From positions 1,116,001-1,180,000 of the forward strand of contig AP031437.1 of the NCBI GenBank assembly GCA_042854365.1: a stretch of DNA of 64,000 bases. Reading direction: 5' to 3'. The notes under the pieces are model-generated. The model made no database searches. It was given only the letters and a program-made list of their open reading frames with translations, and was not told where the DNA came from. The translations under genes and the position numbers were made by a program. This DNA is from Anaeromassilibacillus sp001305115 (GTDB taxonomy: Bacteria; Bacillota; Clostridia; Oscillospirales; Acutalibacteraceae). Below are positions 50,814 through 58,728 of this stretch, piece after piece; position 1 is the stretch's first letter, and the number at the start of each line of letters is the position of its first letter.

Positions 50814-53003
50814 ATGGCAAAAATATTGGTGTTGGCGGAAAAGCCATCAGTAGGGAGAGAATTGGCACGGGTGTTGGGATGCCGTCAAGGAGGAAACGGT
50901 TTTTTATCTGGAAGTCAATATATTGTTACATGGGCTTTGGGACATCTTGTCGAATTGGCGGAGCCGGAAGCATATGGGGAACAGTATAAGACCTGGAGTA
51001 TGGACACCTTACCGATGTTGCCGGAGAAAATGGAACTAAAGGTGATTCCTGAGACGAGTAAACAATACAGTATTGTAAAAAAGTTATTACATAATCCTGA
51101 AGTGGGATCATTGGTCATTGCGACAGATGCGGGCCGGGAGGGAGAGCTTGTAGCACGTTGGATTCTGGAGAAGGCAGGCTTTCATAAGCCGATCAAACGG
51201 CTTTGGATTTCTTCACAGACGGATCGTGCCATTCGAGAAGGTTTTGCAAAGCTAAAAGATGGAAAAGAGTATCTCCCATTATATATGTCTGCCCAGTCCC
51301 GCGCGGAAGCGGATTGGCTGGTTGGCTTGAATGTCACTCGTGCTTTGACTTGTAAGTTTAATGCACAGCTTTCTGCTGGACGTGTACAGACTCCTACGCT
51401 AGCACTACTTGTTCAGAGGGAAGAGGAAATCCGACGCTTTGTTCCCAAAGACTATTACACGGTCCGTGCAGACTTGGGAGAATTTTTTGTTACTTGGCAT
51501 GACGAAAAAAAGCAGACTGCTATTTCCGAAAAGGCCCGTGCGCAGGCAATTGCCGATAAGATTCTAGGAAAAAAATTTCGGATTACAGAGGTAAAAAAGA
51601 CATTTGGTTCTACACCGCCCCCTATGTTATACGACCTAACCGAACTTCAGCGCGATGCAAACAAGTTGTATCAATATTCTCCCAAACAGACGTTGAATAT
51701 CATGCAGCGATTGTATGAAAATCATAAAGCACTTACTTACCCGCGTACAGATTCCCGTTATTTGACAGCAGACATTGTACCGACCTTGCAGGAACGTTTA
51801 CGTGCAGTCAATCACGGGGAATTCGGTACAATTGTTGGAGAAATTTTCCGTACACGAAAGAATATTTCCCGTGCATGTATCAACGATGCAAAGGTTACCG
51901 ATCACCATGCAATTATTCCTACGGAAGAGCAAGTCAATTTACTAAACCTTAATCAAGAGGAAAGGCGTATCTATACTTTGGTAGTGAAGCGATTCCTCAC
52001 TTGTTTTTATCCGAGTTATGATTACAAAAAAATCCGTATTGATCTAACTGCAGAGGGTGAAACATTTTCTGCAGCAGGGCGTGAGATCATCGAACTCGGC
52101 TGGAAAAAAGTTGAGAAAGGGCTGGATGAGGATGACGAGGAAGCCGCAGAGCAAGTGCTCCCAAGTTTGCATCAGGGAGATACTTTTCTATGTAGAACAA
52201 CTCAGCTGAAGGCCCAAAAGACTTCACCACCAGCGCGATATACGGAAGCGACACTGCTTTCCGCCATGGAGAATCCTTCTAAATTTATCGAAGATAAGAA
52301 GATGAAGGAATATATTGGCGGAGGCTTGGGAACGCCTGCAACTCGAGCCGATATTATTGAGAAATTGTTCAGTTCTTTTTATGTGGAAAAAAGGGGGAAC
52401 ACATTGATTCCAACTTCTAAAGGGATTCAGTTAATCGGTTTGGTGCCTTCCGATTTGAAGGAGCCGTTACTCACGGCACGTTGGGAACAACGATTGGAAA
52501 AAATTAGCCAAGGAAAGGAAAATAAGAAAAATTTCCTTCAGGAGATCAGGGGCTATACAACCTCCCTGGTCAGGACTGTAGCCAACAGCGAAGCCACCTA
52601 TGTCCATGAGAATATGACGCAGAAAATATGTCCCGAGTGTGGAAAGCATCTGCTTTTGGTCAATAGTAAACGGGGAAAGATGTTGGTCTGCCAGGATCGG
52701 GCTTGTGGTTACCGGCGAAATGTGGTGACAGAAACCCGGGTTCGTTGTCCCAATTGCCACAAATTTATGGAACTTTTCGGAGAAGGGGAGGGAAAGACAT
52801 TTGCCTGCCGCTGCGGTTTTCGTTCAAAGGCGGATAAATTTTTTGAGGGGCAGGGAAAACGTTCCGGGGCTTCCAAGCGGGATGTTCAGCAGTATTTGCA
52901 AAATCAAAATAAACAAAAAAATGAAGGGGTCAGCGCATTCGCTGCAGCCTGGGCGAAAAGTTTAGAAGAAGAAAAAAGGAAAAGATCGAGTAAGGATGTG
53001 TAA
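50814..53003 (+). CDS. topB: DNA topoisomerase III
   Basis: 729 residues, type IA topoisomerase that decatenates and removes recombination intermediates. The Toprim domain starts KILVLAEKPSVGRELARVLG and has TDAGREGELVARWI. The active-site Tyr is in LTYPRTDSRYLT. The C-terminus has zinc-ribbon motifs (CPECGKHLLL ... CQDRACGY; CPNCHKF ... CRCGF). The start is odd: AGGGGAG, then ATG-TAG, then the gene's ATG at 50814, 11 bases from the Shine-Dalgarno (see findings). Single-gene context. Elements often carry topB, but this copy has the codon use of its neighbours. Confidence 0.94.
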   Translation: MAKILVLAEKPSVGRELARVLGCRQGGNGFLSGSQYIVTWALGHLVELAEPEAYGEQYKTWSMDTLPMLPEKMELKVIPETSKQYSIVKKLLHNPEVGSLVIATDAGREGELVARWILEKAGFHKPIKRLWISSQTDRAIREGFAKLKDGKEYLPLYMSAQSRAEADWLVGLNVTRALTCKFNAQLSAGRVQTPTLALLVQREEEIRRFVPKDYYTVRADLGEFFVTWHDEKKQTAISEKARAQAIADKILGKKFRITEVKKTFGSTPPPMLYDLTELQRDANKLYQYSPKQTLNIMQRLYENHKALTYPRTDSRYLTADIVPTLQERLRAVNHGEFGTIVGEIFRTRKNISRACINDAKVTDHHAIIPTEEQVNLLNLNQEERRIYTLVVKRFLTCFYPSYDYKKIRIDLTAEGETFSAAGREIIELGWKKVEKGLDEDDEEAAEQVLPSLHQGDTFLCRTTQLKAQKTSPPARYTEATLLSAMENPSKFIEDKKMKEYIGGGLGTPATRADIIEKLFSSFYVEKRGNTLIPTSKGIQLIGLVPSDLKEPLLTARWEQRLEKISQGKENKKNFLQEIRGYTTSLVRTVANSEATYVHENMTQKICPECGKHLLLVNSKRGKMLVCQDRACGYRRNVVTETRVRCPNCHKFMELFGEGEGKTFACRCGFRSKADKFFEGQGKRSGASKRDVQQYLQNQNKQKNEGVSAFAAAWAKSLEEEKRKRSSKDV

Positions 53004-53031
53004 ATAACACACAAAAATAACCGATTAATCC

Positions 53032-53060
53032 TTGTTATTGAATCCTAAATATTCTATAAT
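53032..53060 (+). promoter_or_regulatory. Promoter of the cytidylate kinase-like gene
   Basis: TTGTTA (53032-53037) and TATAAT (53055-53060) are 17 bases apart, 60 bases before the start codon. Confidence 0.6.
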
Positions 53061-53120
53061 GAAGATAGGAACGGTAGAATTATTAAAAGTGGAACCCTGT
53101 TATATTTGGGAGGCAATGGA

Positions 53121-53747
53121 ATGAAACAGTTTGTTATTACAATTGCACGTGGATATGGAAGCGGCGGCAAGTCGATCGGAAAAATGTTGGCAGAGGATTT
53201 GGGGGTTAAGGCCTATGACATGGAACTTCTTCGATTGGCATCCGATGAAAGTGGTATTAATGAACATCTTTTCGCACAGGCAGATGAAAAATTAAAAACG
53301 CCTCGCCTCTTTAAACCGCGCAAAAGTGCATATACTGGCGAAATCATTCCGCCGGACAGCGAGGATTTTGTATCCGATCAGAATTTGTTCAATTATCAAG
53401 CCAAAGTAATCCGGGATTTAGCAGAGAAAGAGTCTTGTGTCATTATTGGCCGGTGTGCTGATTTTATCTTAAAAGACTGTAAACATGTCATCCGTGTGTA
53501 TGTACATGCTCCGTTTGACTATTGTGTAGAAAAGACGATGATGGTCCACGGAAATATGGATGAGGACGAAGCGAAACGTTACATTCGCAAGATGGATAAG
53601 CGTCGTGGCGATTATTATCTTTATTTTACAGGGCGTGACTGGCGCAATGCAGATAACTATGATCTCTGTTTGAATAGTAGTGATCTAGGGTGGGAAAAGT
53701 GCATGGCCTTGGTGAAAGCGTACATGGCAATAAAGCTCGGCGATTGA
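53121..53747 (+). CDS. Cytidylate kinase-like family protein
   Basis: 208 residues. The P-loop is ITIARGYGSGGKSIGKML (about 4-21), followed by lid and nucleotide-binding parts resembling cytidylate kinase (VIIGRCADFILKD, RYIRKMDKRRGDYYLYFTGRDWRNADNYDLCLNSS). It is a P-loop kinase of the Cmk-like family common in Clostridia; the true substrate is unknown. The ATG at 53121 is seven bases from GGGAGG; the earlier in-frame start overlaps that site. Single-gene unit with its own promoter and terminator. Confidence 0.88.
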   Translation: MKQFVITIARGYGSGGKSIGKMLAEDLGVKAYDMELLRLASDESGINEHLFAQADEKLKTPRLFKPRKSAYTGEIIPPDSEDFVSDQNLFNYQAKVIRDLAEKESCVIIGRCADFILKDCKHVIRVYVHAPFDYCVEKTMMVHGNMDEDEAKRYIRKMDKRRGDYYLYFTGRDWRNADNYDLCLNSSDLGWEKCMALVKAYMAIKLGD

Positions 53748-53765
53748 GTCCCCAATAACGTAATA

Positions 53766-53806
53766 AAAACCCTCTCGGAATTAGATAGAATTCCGAGAGG
53801 GTTTTC
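53766..53806 (+). terminator. Terminator after the cytidylate kinase-like gene
   Basis: AAAACCCTCTCGGAATT pairs with AATTCCGAGAGGGTTTT around AGATAG: a perfect 17-bp stem with T-run. Confidence 0.92.
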
Positions 53807-53973
53807 GTACAATAGAGTCACCGTCTTGGGGATATGTTTTACTGAATGTCAAAGCTTTAAAAAGGGTAGTTGCACAGAGTTTCGTCCTAACAGAGTGATT
53901 TTTCTCAGCAAAGGATCGATCGAAATACGGCGAAAAGTAAACATATATCTTTCCCCTTTAAAGAGATGTATCA

Positions 53974-54456
53974 TTAAAATGCTTCTCGATGCCGTTGATG
54001 GCGCAACTCCCGACGTTTTTCACCGGCCTCCCATTCGGCCTGTTCCTGAAAGTTTTCTAGTATAAGCCCTGGAACGGTTGTCGGGTTGCCATCATCATCG
54101 AGGGCGACTTCTACCAGATAGGCGGTATTCACAAGCTTGCGTTCTCCGGAAAGACTCTCGACAAAACTGTCAACACGAACTTCCATAGAGGTCCGTCCAA
54201 CGTAAGTAATTTTCCCGTGAAGGACAACGATACTGTTCTCATAGACTGCTTCTTTAAATTGCAAATTATCAATTGCAGCGGTAGTAACATTCCGATTTGC
54301 ATGGCGGCGTGCCACAATTCCGCCTACAATGTCGATCCAGGCAGCAAGTTGTCCGCCAAACACACGGCCGGACCCGTTTAAGTGGTTTGGCATTATAGCC
54401 TGTACTTGTTCTACTTCAGAATCTGCGACACGTTTTGCAGATAGCTTATTTTCCAT
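53974..54456 (-). CDS. Acyl-CoA thioesterase (hotdog fold)
   Basis: About 160 residues, YciA/BFIT-type hotdog domain. It shows MPNHLNGSGRVFGGQLAAWIDIVGGIVARRH with the family's helix, TAAIDNLQFKEAVYENSIV and YVGRTSMEVRVDSFVES. It hydrolyses acyl-CoA to free acid and CoA in the cytoplasm. The ATG at 54456 is nine bases from AAAGGA; an in-frame ATG six codons upstream overlaps it. Its upstream region has a 16-bp direct repeat and the structured tandem repeat. Confidence 0.9.
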   Translation of the reverse strand: MENKLSAKRVADSEVEQVQAIMPNHLNGSGRVFGGQLAAWIDIVGGIVARRHANRNVTTAAIDNLQFKEAVYENSIVVLHGKITYVGRTSMEVRVDSFVESLSGERKLVNTAYLVEVALDDDGNPTTVPGLILENFQEQAEWEAGEKRRELRHQRHREAF

Positions 54457-54492
54457 ATAATTAAGTCCTTTCATCTGAATTTACATAGAGTG

Positions 54493-54524
54493 GTTTTGTA
54501 TCCATATAGTTTTGTATCCATATA
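54493..54524. repeat. Direct repeat, two perfect 16-base copies
   Basis: GTTTTGTATCCATATA is present twice in tandem, 37 bases upstream of the thioesterase start. It may duplicate a promoter element. Confidence 0.85.
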
Positions 54525-54623
54525 ATTGAGGGAACAATAGGGGAACTTTTTGACGAGAAGCTCCTGAATGAACGATTGGAGAGAGGTAAGGTAGAAGTGT
54601 TTCGTAGCCATTGGGTTGAGATT
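54525..54623. other. Gap between the direct repeat and the tandem structured repeats
   Basis: About 100 bases. One frame is open through here into the first repeat unit, but it has no start codon or ribosome binding site. I see no supportable gene. Confidence 0.35.
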
Positions 54624-54927
54624 CAATGCTCTCTCAGGCGTCGGAAATCTTTGATTCCCACTATTGTTGTGAGGTTATCTAAAAACATCCAAAAAGAATA
54701 AGAGGATAAAACCTGTGCAAACAATCCATATCACCAAGCTGGATGTTTCAATGTTCTCTCAGGCGTCGGAAATCTTTGATTTCCGCTAACGCCGTGAGGT
54801 TATCTAAAACATCCAAAAAGGATAAGAGGATAAAACCTGTGCAAACAATCCATACCACCAAGCTGGATGTTTCAATGTTCTCTCAGGCGTCGGAAATCTT
54901 TGATTTCCGCTAACGCCGTGAGGTTAT
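54624..54927. repeat. Tandem repeat of about 124 bases with nested hairpins, 2.5 copies
   Basis: Units start CAATG(T/C)TCTCTCAGGCG at 54624, 54749 and 54873; the third stops after about 55 bases. Each unit contains a hairpin: CTCA-GGCG-TC-GGAAATC-TTT, then GATTTCC, CGCC and TGAG. In the second copy this hairpin is flanked by an outer stem, GGATGTTT (54741-54748) and AAACATCC (54807-54814). The first copy's hairpin arm has decayed (GATTCCCACTATTGTTGTGAGG). Copies 2 and 3 are identical over the inner hairpin. Confidence 0.9.
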
Positions 54928-55028
54928 TATAACTTAAAATGTTCCGCGCTGTAAAGCCGCTTTGGTTAAGAGCACGAAATCGTGAACAAAAGGTTGCAAT
55001 TAGCGGGAAAGTGGTAACAGGATTGTAG

Positions 55029-55057
55029 TTGCACCAGGTAGCTTTTGTAGCTATAAT
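55029..55057 (+). promoter_or_regulatory. Promoter of ispDF
   Basis: TTGCAC (55029-55034) and TATAAT (55052-55057) are 17 bases apart, about 28 bases before the start codon. Confidence 0.65.
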
Positions 55058-55085
55058 GGTTCCTATGCAGAAAGGAGGCGGGGAA

Positions 55086-56258
55086 ATGCCTTGGAGGTCC
55101 TGTTGTGCCATCCTTGTAGCGGCGGGAAATTCCAGCCGTATGGGTGCACAAATGTCAAAACAGTTTCTCGCTTTATGCGGAAAACCGGTTATTGTACATA
55201 CCATGCTTGCTTTTGAGCAAGCGGAACATATTTCGAGCATTGTGATAGTCTGCCGTGAAGAAGATCGGGCTGTCATGCAACAGTTAGCGAATCAGTATGC
55301 GGTTCATAAGTTGTTTGCAGTCGTTCCCGGCGGGACAACGCGTCAGCGCTCTGTGGCGGCAGGGGTGGCCGCTGTACCAAAGGACACGGCCTATCTGGCA
55401 ATCCATGACGGAGCGAGACCGCTTATTCAACCAAAAGAGATTGATGCTACGGTTCAAGATGCGTATAAATATGGAGCAGCGACCCTTTGTACCGCAGTCA
55501 AGGATACAATAAAAATACAGGATGGCGATGGATTTATTTCCTCTACGCCTGTTCGCGACTCTCTGCGCGCAGTTCAAACCCCTCAGGTTTTTGAGCGGAG
55601 CCTCTATGAGCGAGCCTTATCCTTGGCAGACCAAGAGTGTGCGGATTATACAGATGATTGCCAATTGGTAGAACATATAGGTTATAAGGTCCATCTGTTT
55701 ACCGGGGGATATACAAATATAAAAATTACAACGCCGGAGGATCTCCCTGCGGCGGAGGCTATTTTGAAACAGAATAAAGGCGGTTGGATGCGAATTGGCC
55801 ATGGATATGACGTACATCGTCTAGCCTCGGACCGAAAGCTGGTTTTGGGTGGGACCGAAATCCCTTATGAAAAGGGGCTACTGGGCCACTCAGATGCGGA
55901 CGTTTTAACACATGCAGTAATGGATGCATTGTTGGGGGCAGCTGCCCTGGGAGATATCGGCACATGGTTTCCAGATACAGATCCTACTTATAAAGGTGCA
56001 GATAGTATCTTGCTTCTGCAAGAGGTTGTTCGCTTGTTGCAAAAGCATGATTACCAGATTGCCAACATAGATGCTACTATTTTGGCACAGGAACCTAAGT
56101 TGAAACCCTATATCCAGTCCATGCGCAGTCGATTGGCAGACGCCATGGGGATCACTTTGGACCAGGTGAGTATCAAAGCAACCACAGAGGAAGGGCTCGG
56201 TTTTACTGGCGAGAAGCAGGGGATTGCCGTTCATGCGGTATGCTTATTGGAAAAATAA
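55086..56258 (+). CDS. ispDF: Bifunctional IspD-IspF (MEP pathway fusion)
   Basis: 390 residues. Residues 1-230 are IspD (MEP cytidylyltransferase: AILVAAGNSSRMGAQMSKQFLAL, HDGARPL, VKDTIKI, TPQVF). A short linker follows, then IspF (MECDP synthase: MRIGHGYDVHRL with metal-binding Asp and His, LLGHSDADVLTHAVMDALLGAAALGDIG, TTEEGLGFTG). It makes isoprenoid precursors. The ATG at 55086 is seven bases from AAAGGAGG; upstream in-frame starts lie in the promoter. Fusions of the two occur in several lineages. Confidence 0.95.
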   Translation: MPWRSCCAILVAAGNSSRMGAQMSKQFLALCGKPVIVHTMLAFEQAEHISSIVIVCREEDRAVMQQLANQYAVHKLFAVVPGGTTRQRSVAAGVAAVPKDTAYLAIHDGARPLIQPKEIDATVQDAYKYGAATLCTAVKDTIKIQDGDGFISSTPVRDSLRAVQTPQVFERSLYERALSLADQECADYTDDCQLVEHIGYKVHLFTGGYTNIKITTPEDLPAAEAILKQNKGGWMRIGHGYDVHRLASDRKLVLGGTEIPYEKGLLGHSDADVLTHAVMDALLGAAALGDIGTWFPDTDPTYKGADSILLLQEVVRLLQKHDYQIANIDATILAQEPKLKPYIQSMRSRLADAMGITLDQVSIKATTEEGLGFTGEKQGIAVHAVCLLEK

Positions 56259-56346
56259 GCAGAGGAAAGGGTTGTTCTTTCCTAGGAAATAGTCAAAGGG
56301 CTTGTTTGTGGCATACTCTGGTAATAAAAACAGAGAGGTGATACTT

Positions 56347-56577
56347 GTGGGCAAGCCTATGATTATGGTTAGCTCCATCACGTATGCGATGAAGGGGCGA
56401 GACCTGCTTTTTCAACATGGCATCAAGTCCTATGTAGAACGAACGCCGCACGGAAACGAAAACGCCGGGTGCGGTTATAGCATATATGTCCCTAGCCGTA
56501 CCGATGAAGCGCAGGAGATTTTGACACAGGCCGGTATTCGTGTGCTGGGCCGTGCGGAAAGGGAGGACGTGGGATGA
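56347..56577 (+). CDS. DUF3343 domain protein
   Basis: About 76 residues (MGKPMIMVSSITYAMKGRDLLFQHGIKSYVERTPHGNENAGCGYSIYVPSRTDEAQEIL), a full DUF3343. The family is small, has one conserved Cys in GCGYSIYV, and is often next to class V aminotransferases or selenium-related genes. The function is unknown. The start is a GTG at 56347 with GAGGTG six bases upstream. It overlaps the class V gene by four bases. Confidence 0.85.
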   Translation: MGKPMIMVSSITYAMKGRDLLFQHGIKSYVERTPHGNENAGCGYSIYVPSRTDEAQEILTQAGIRVLGRAEREDVG

Positions 56578-57716
56578 TTTATTTGGACAATGCCGCTACC
56601 ACGTATCCAAAGCCACCACAGGTGATCCGTGCTGTCGATGAGGCCATGCGAAGGTACGGCGCCAATCCCGGACGTGCGGGCCATAAGATGTCCATGGAGA
56701 CCGCGGAAGAACTCTATCGGTGCCGGACGGAAGTTGCAGAGTTTTTCCATGCGCCCGGGCCGGAATGTGTTGCGTTTACACTCAATTGCACACTTGCCAT
56801 CAACCTTGTGTTAAAGGGTGTGTTAAAACCCGGGGATCATGTGGTTACTTCCAACCTGGAGCATAATGCGGTTATGCGTCCGCTTCGGGCTTTACAGGAG
56901 AAAGGCGTTACCTATACGGAAGCGCAAGTGGTCCCGGGGGACAACGATGCCACTGTGGATGCCTTCCGAAAGGCGTTGCGTGCCAATACAAAGCTGATTG
57001 TCTGTACACATGTTTCCAATGTATGGGGAATTCGCCTGCCCATCGAACGGTTAGCGGCATTGGGTCATGAATATGGAATTCCGATTGCGATTGATTGTGC
57101 ACAGAGCGCCGGGGTATTGCCAATCAATATGGAAGAGTGTCGTTTTGATTATCTCTGCATTGCCTCTCACAAGGGACTCTATGCACCGATGGGGACGGGT
57201 ATACTTGTTACGCCCCATGGAGCCTCATTGGCAACGCTGATCGAGGGAGGGACCGGTACGGCGTCCATATCATTAGATCAGCCGGAAACGATGCCAGATC
57301 GCTTGGAAAGTGGAACAGTCAATGTGCCTGGAATCGCCGGGATTCGTGCAGGAATCCGATTTGTAAAGAGTAAAGGAATCGAACGAATCTACCGGCATGA
57401 GTTGGGGCTGGTCCAAGCGCTCTATCGCAGTCTCTCCCAAATGGAAGCGATTCAGCTTTATACGCCGGAGCCGGTGGAACCCTATTTTGCTCCTGTGCTC
57501 TCCTTTAACGTAAAGGATGTCAGCAGTGAAACCGTTGCACAAAAGCTAAATACAGCAGGAATTGCGGTCCGGGCAGGTCTGCACTGCGCGCCAAGGGCCC
57601 ATGAAAGTTTTGGAACGTTGGAACAAGGGGCTGTTCGCGTTTGCCCTTCCGCATTCAACAATATGAATGAGATCCGTGTGTTTTCCAACACGATTATGAA
57701 ATTTCATAGAAAATAA
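56574..57716 (+). CDS. Class V aminotransferase, cysteine desulfurase-like
   Basis: 380 residues, PLP enzyme. It starts MIYLDNAATTYPKPP, has LEHNAVMRPL, the PLP Asp and His in VSNVWGIRLP and IDCAQSAGVLP, the Schiff-base Lys in ASHKGLYAP, and the sulphur-carrying Cys in RAGLHCAPRAHESFGT. It resembles the SufS/NifS-like group (also selenocysteine lyase-like). It is coupled to DUF3343, so the two likely act together in sulphur or selenium transfer. No scaffold gene is adjacent. Confidence 0.9.
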   Translation: MIYLDNAATTYPKPPQVIRAVDEAMRRYGANPGRAGHKMSMETAEELYRCRTEVAEFFHAPGPECVAFTLNCTLAINLVLKGVLKPGDHVVTSNLEHNAVMRPLRALQEKGVTYTEAQVVPGDNDATVDAFRKALRANTKLIVCTHVSNVWGIRLPIERLAALGHEYGIPIAIDCAQSAGVLPINMEECRFDYLCIASHKGLYAPMGTGILVTPHGASLATLIEGGTGTASISLDQPETMPDRLESGTVNVPGIAGIRAGIRFVKSKGIERIYRHELGLVQALYRSLSQMEAIQLYTPEPVEPYFAPVLSFNVKDVSSETVAQKLNTAGIAVRAGLHCAPRAHESFGTLEQGAVRVCPSAFNNMNEIRVFSNTIMKFHRK

Positions 57717-57727
57717 ATGAAAAGCAT

Positions 57728-57755
57728 TTGCATATCCAATTAAATGTGCTAAAAT
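57728..57755 (+). promoter_or_regulatory. Promoter of cdaA
   Basis: TTGCAT (57728-57733) and TAAAAT (57750-57755) are 16 bases apart, about 90 bases before the start codon. Confidence 0.45.
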
Positions 57756-57767
57756 TATATTGGATAT
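57732..57767 (+). terminator. AT-rich inverted repeat after the class V gene
   Basis: ATATCCAA and TTGGATAT are perfect arms with a 20-base loop, followed by TTTTATTAT. It overlaps the cdaA promoter, so terminator or operator roles are both open. Confidence 0.45.
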
Positions 57768-57846
57768 TTTTATTATATGAAGACATATGGAAGTCAAAAT
57801 ATACATGGAGCTTGTGAAAATCGGAAGATAGTGGGTGCAAGAAAAT

Positions 57847-58728
57847 ATGGAGTTTATCACAGGACTGTGGGATACGTTTGTTGCGTTGGTTCACACCTTT
57901 AAGCTGAGTGACGCACTGGATGTATTGCTGGTCTCCTTTATTATTTATAATGGAATCAAGCTCATCCGCGAAACACGCGCAGAACAGCTTGTAAAGGGTA
58001 TTATTATTTTGATGGGTGTATATGTTGCATCGGTTGTCATCCATCTGAATATGATGAAAACCCTTTTGGACTATTTTTTCAATTTTACCATTATTGCCCT
58101 GTTGGTAATCTTCCAGCCGGAGATCCGTCGGGCGCTGGAACAGATTGGCCGTAGTAAAATTGGAAGTAAGTATTGGTTTCAGATTTCCTCCGAAGAGGCT
58201 GAAAAAGTCTTACAACAAAAACGTAAGTGCATCAATGCTGTGGTTGAGGCGGCCGGAAAGTTTCAGAAATCTAAAACGGGCGCCTTAATGGTGTTTGAAA
58301 TGCAGACGAAGTTGGGGGATATTATTGATACGGGTACCATCGTCAATGCAGAGCCTTCGGTACCGATCATTGGGAATATTTTTTGGAATAAAGCGCCTCT
58401 TCACGATGGCGCGATGGTCATTCGGGATGGAATGATCTATGCTGCGGGCTGTATTTTGCCGTTGACAAAGAGCGATAAAGTCAGCATTGATTTGGGAACG
58501 CGCCACCGCGCAGCGATCGGTATGAGTGAGAATTCGGACGCGATCGTAGTGGTTGTTTCGGAGGAAACAGGCCAAATATCCATCGCGGTCAATGGCGTTT
58601 TAACGCGGAATTATACGCGCGAAACTCTGCAAAGCGCTTTGGAAGCTTTGTTATTGCCGGAAGAAAATGCAAATGGTGAGAAACGTGCGAGTAGAATTCC
58701 TTCCATCAGGAGGGGCAGAAAATCATGA
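57847..58728 (+). CDS. cdaA: Diadenylate cyclase CdaA
   Basis: About 293 residues. Three N-terminal membrane segments (about 20-38, 45-65, 68-90) precede the DAC domain with PLHDGAMVIRDGMIYAAGC and GTRHRAAIGMSENSDAIVVVVSEETG, the DGA and RHR motifs that bind ATP. It makes cyclic di-AMP, which controls osmolyte uptake and wall homeostasis. The ATG at 57847 is preferred to the GTG at 57835. It is coupled to cdaR (four-base overlap). The glmM gene that usually follows is absent. Confidence 0.94.
   Translation: MEFITGLWDTFVALVHTFKLSDALDVLLVSFIIYNGIKLIRETRAEQLVKGIIILMGVYVASVVIHLNMMKTLLDYFFNFTIIALLVIFQPEIRRALEQIGRSKIGSKYWFQISSEEAEKVLQQKRKCINAVVEAAGKFQKSKTGALMVFEMQTKLGDIIDTGTIVNAEPSVPIIGNIFWNKAPLHDGAMVIRDGMIYAAGCILPLTKSDKVSIDLGTRHRAAIGMSENSDAIVVVVSEETGQISIAVNGVLTRNYTRETLQSALEALLLPEENANGEKRASRIPSIRRGRKS

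Noticed and set aside
54872..55276. Minus-strand frame of 134 codons over the repeat and the ispDF start
   Set aside because: It overlaps the ispDF promoter and start and shows no family features.
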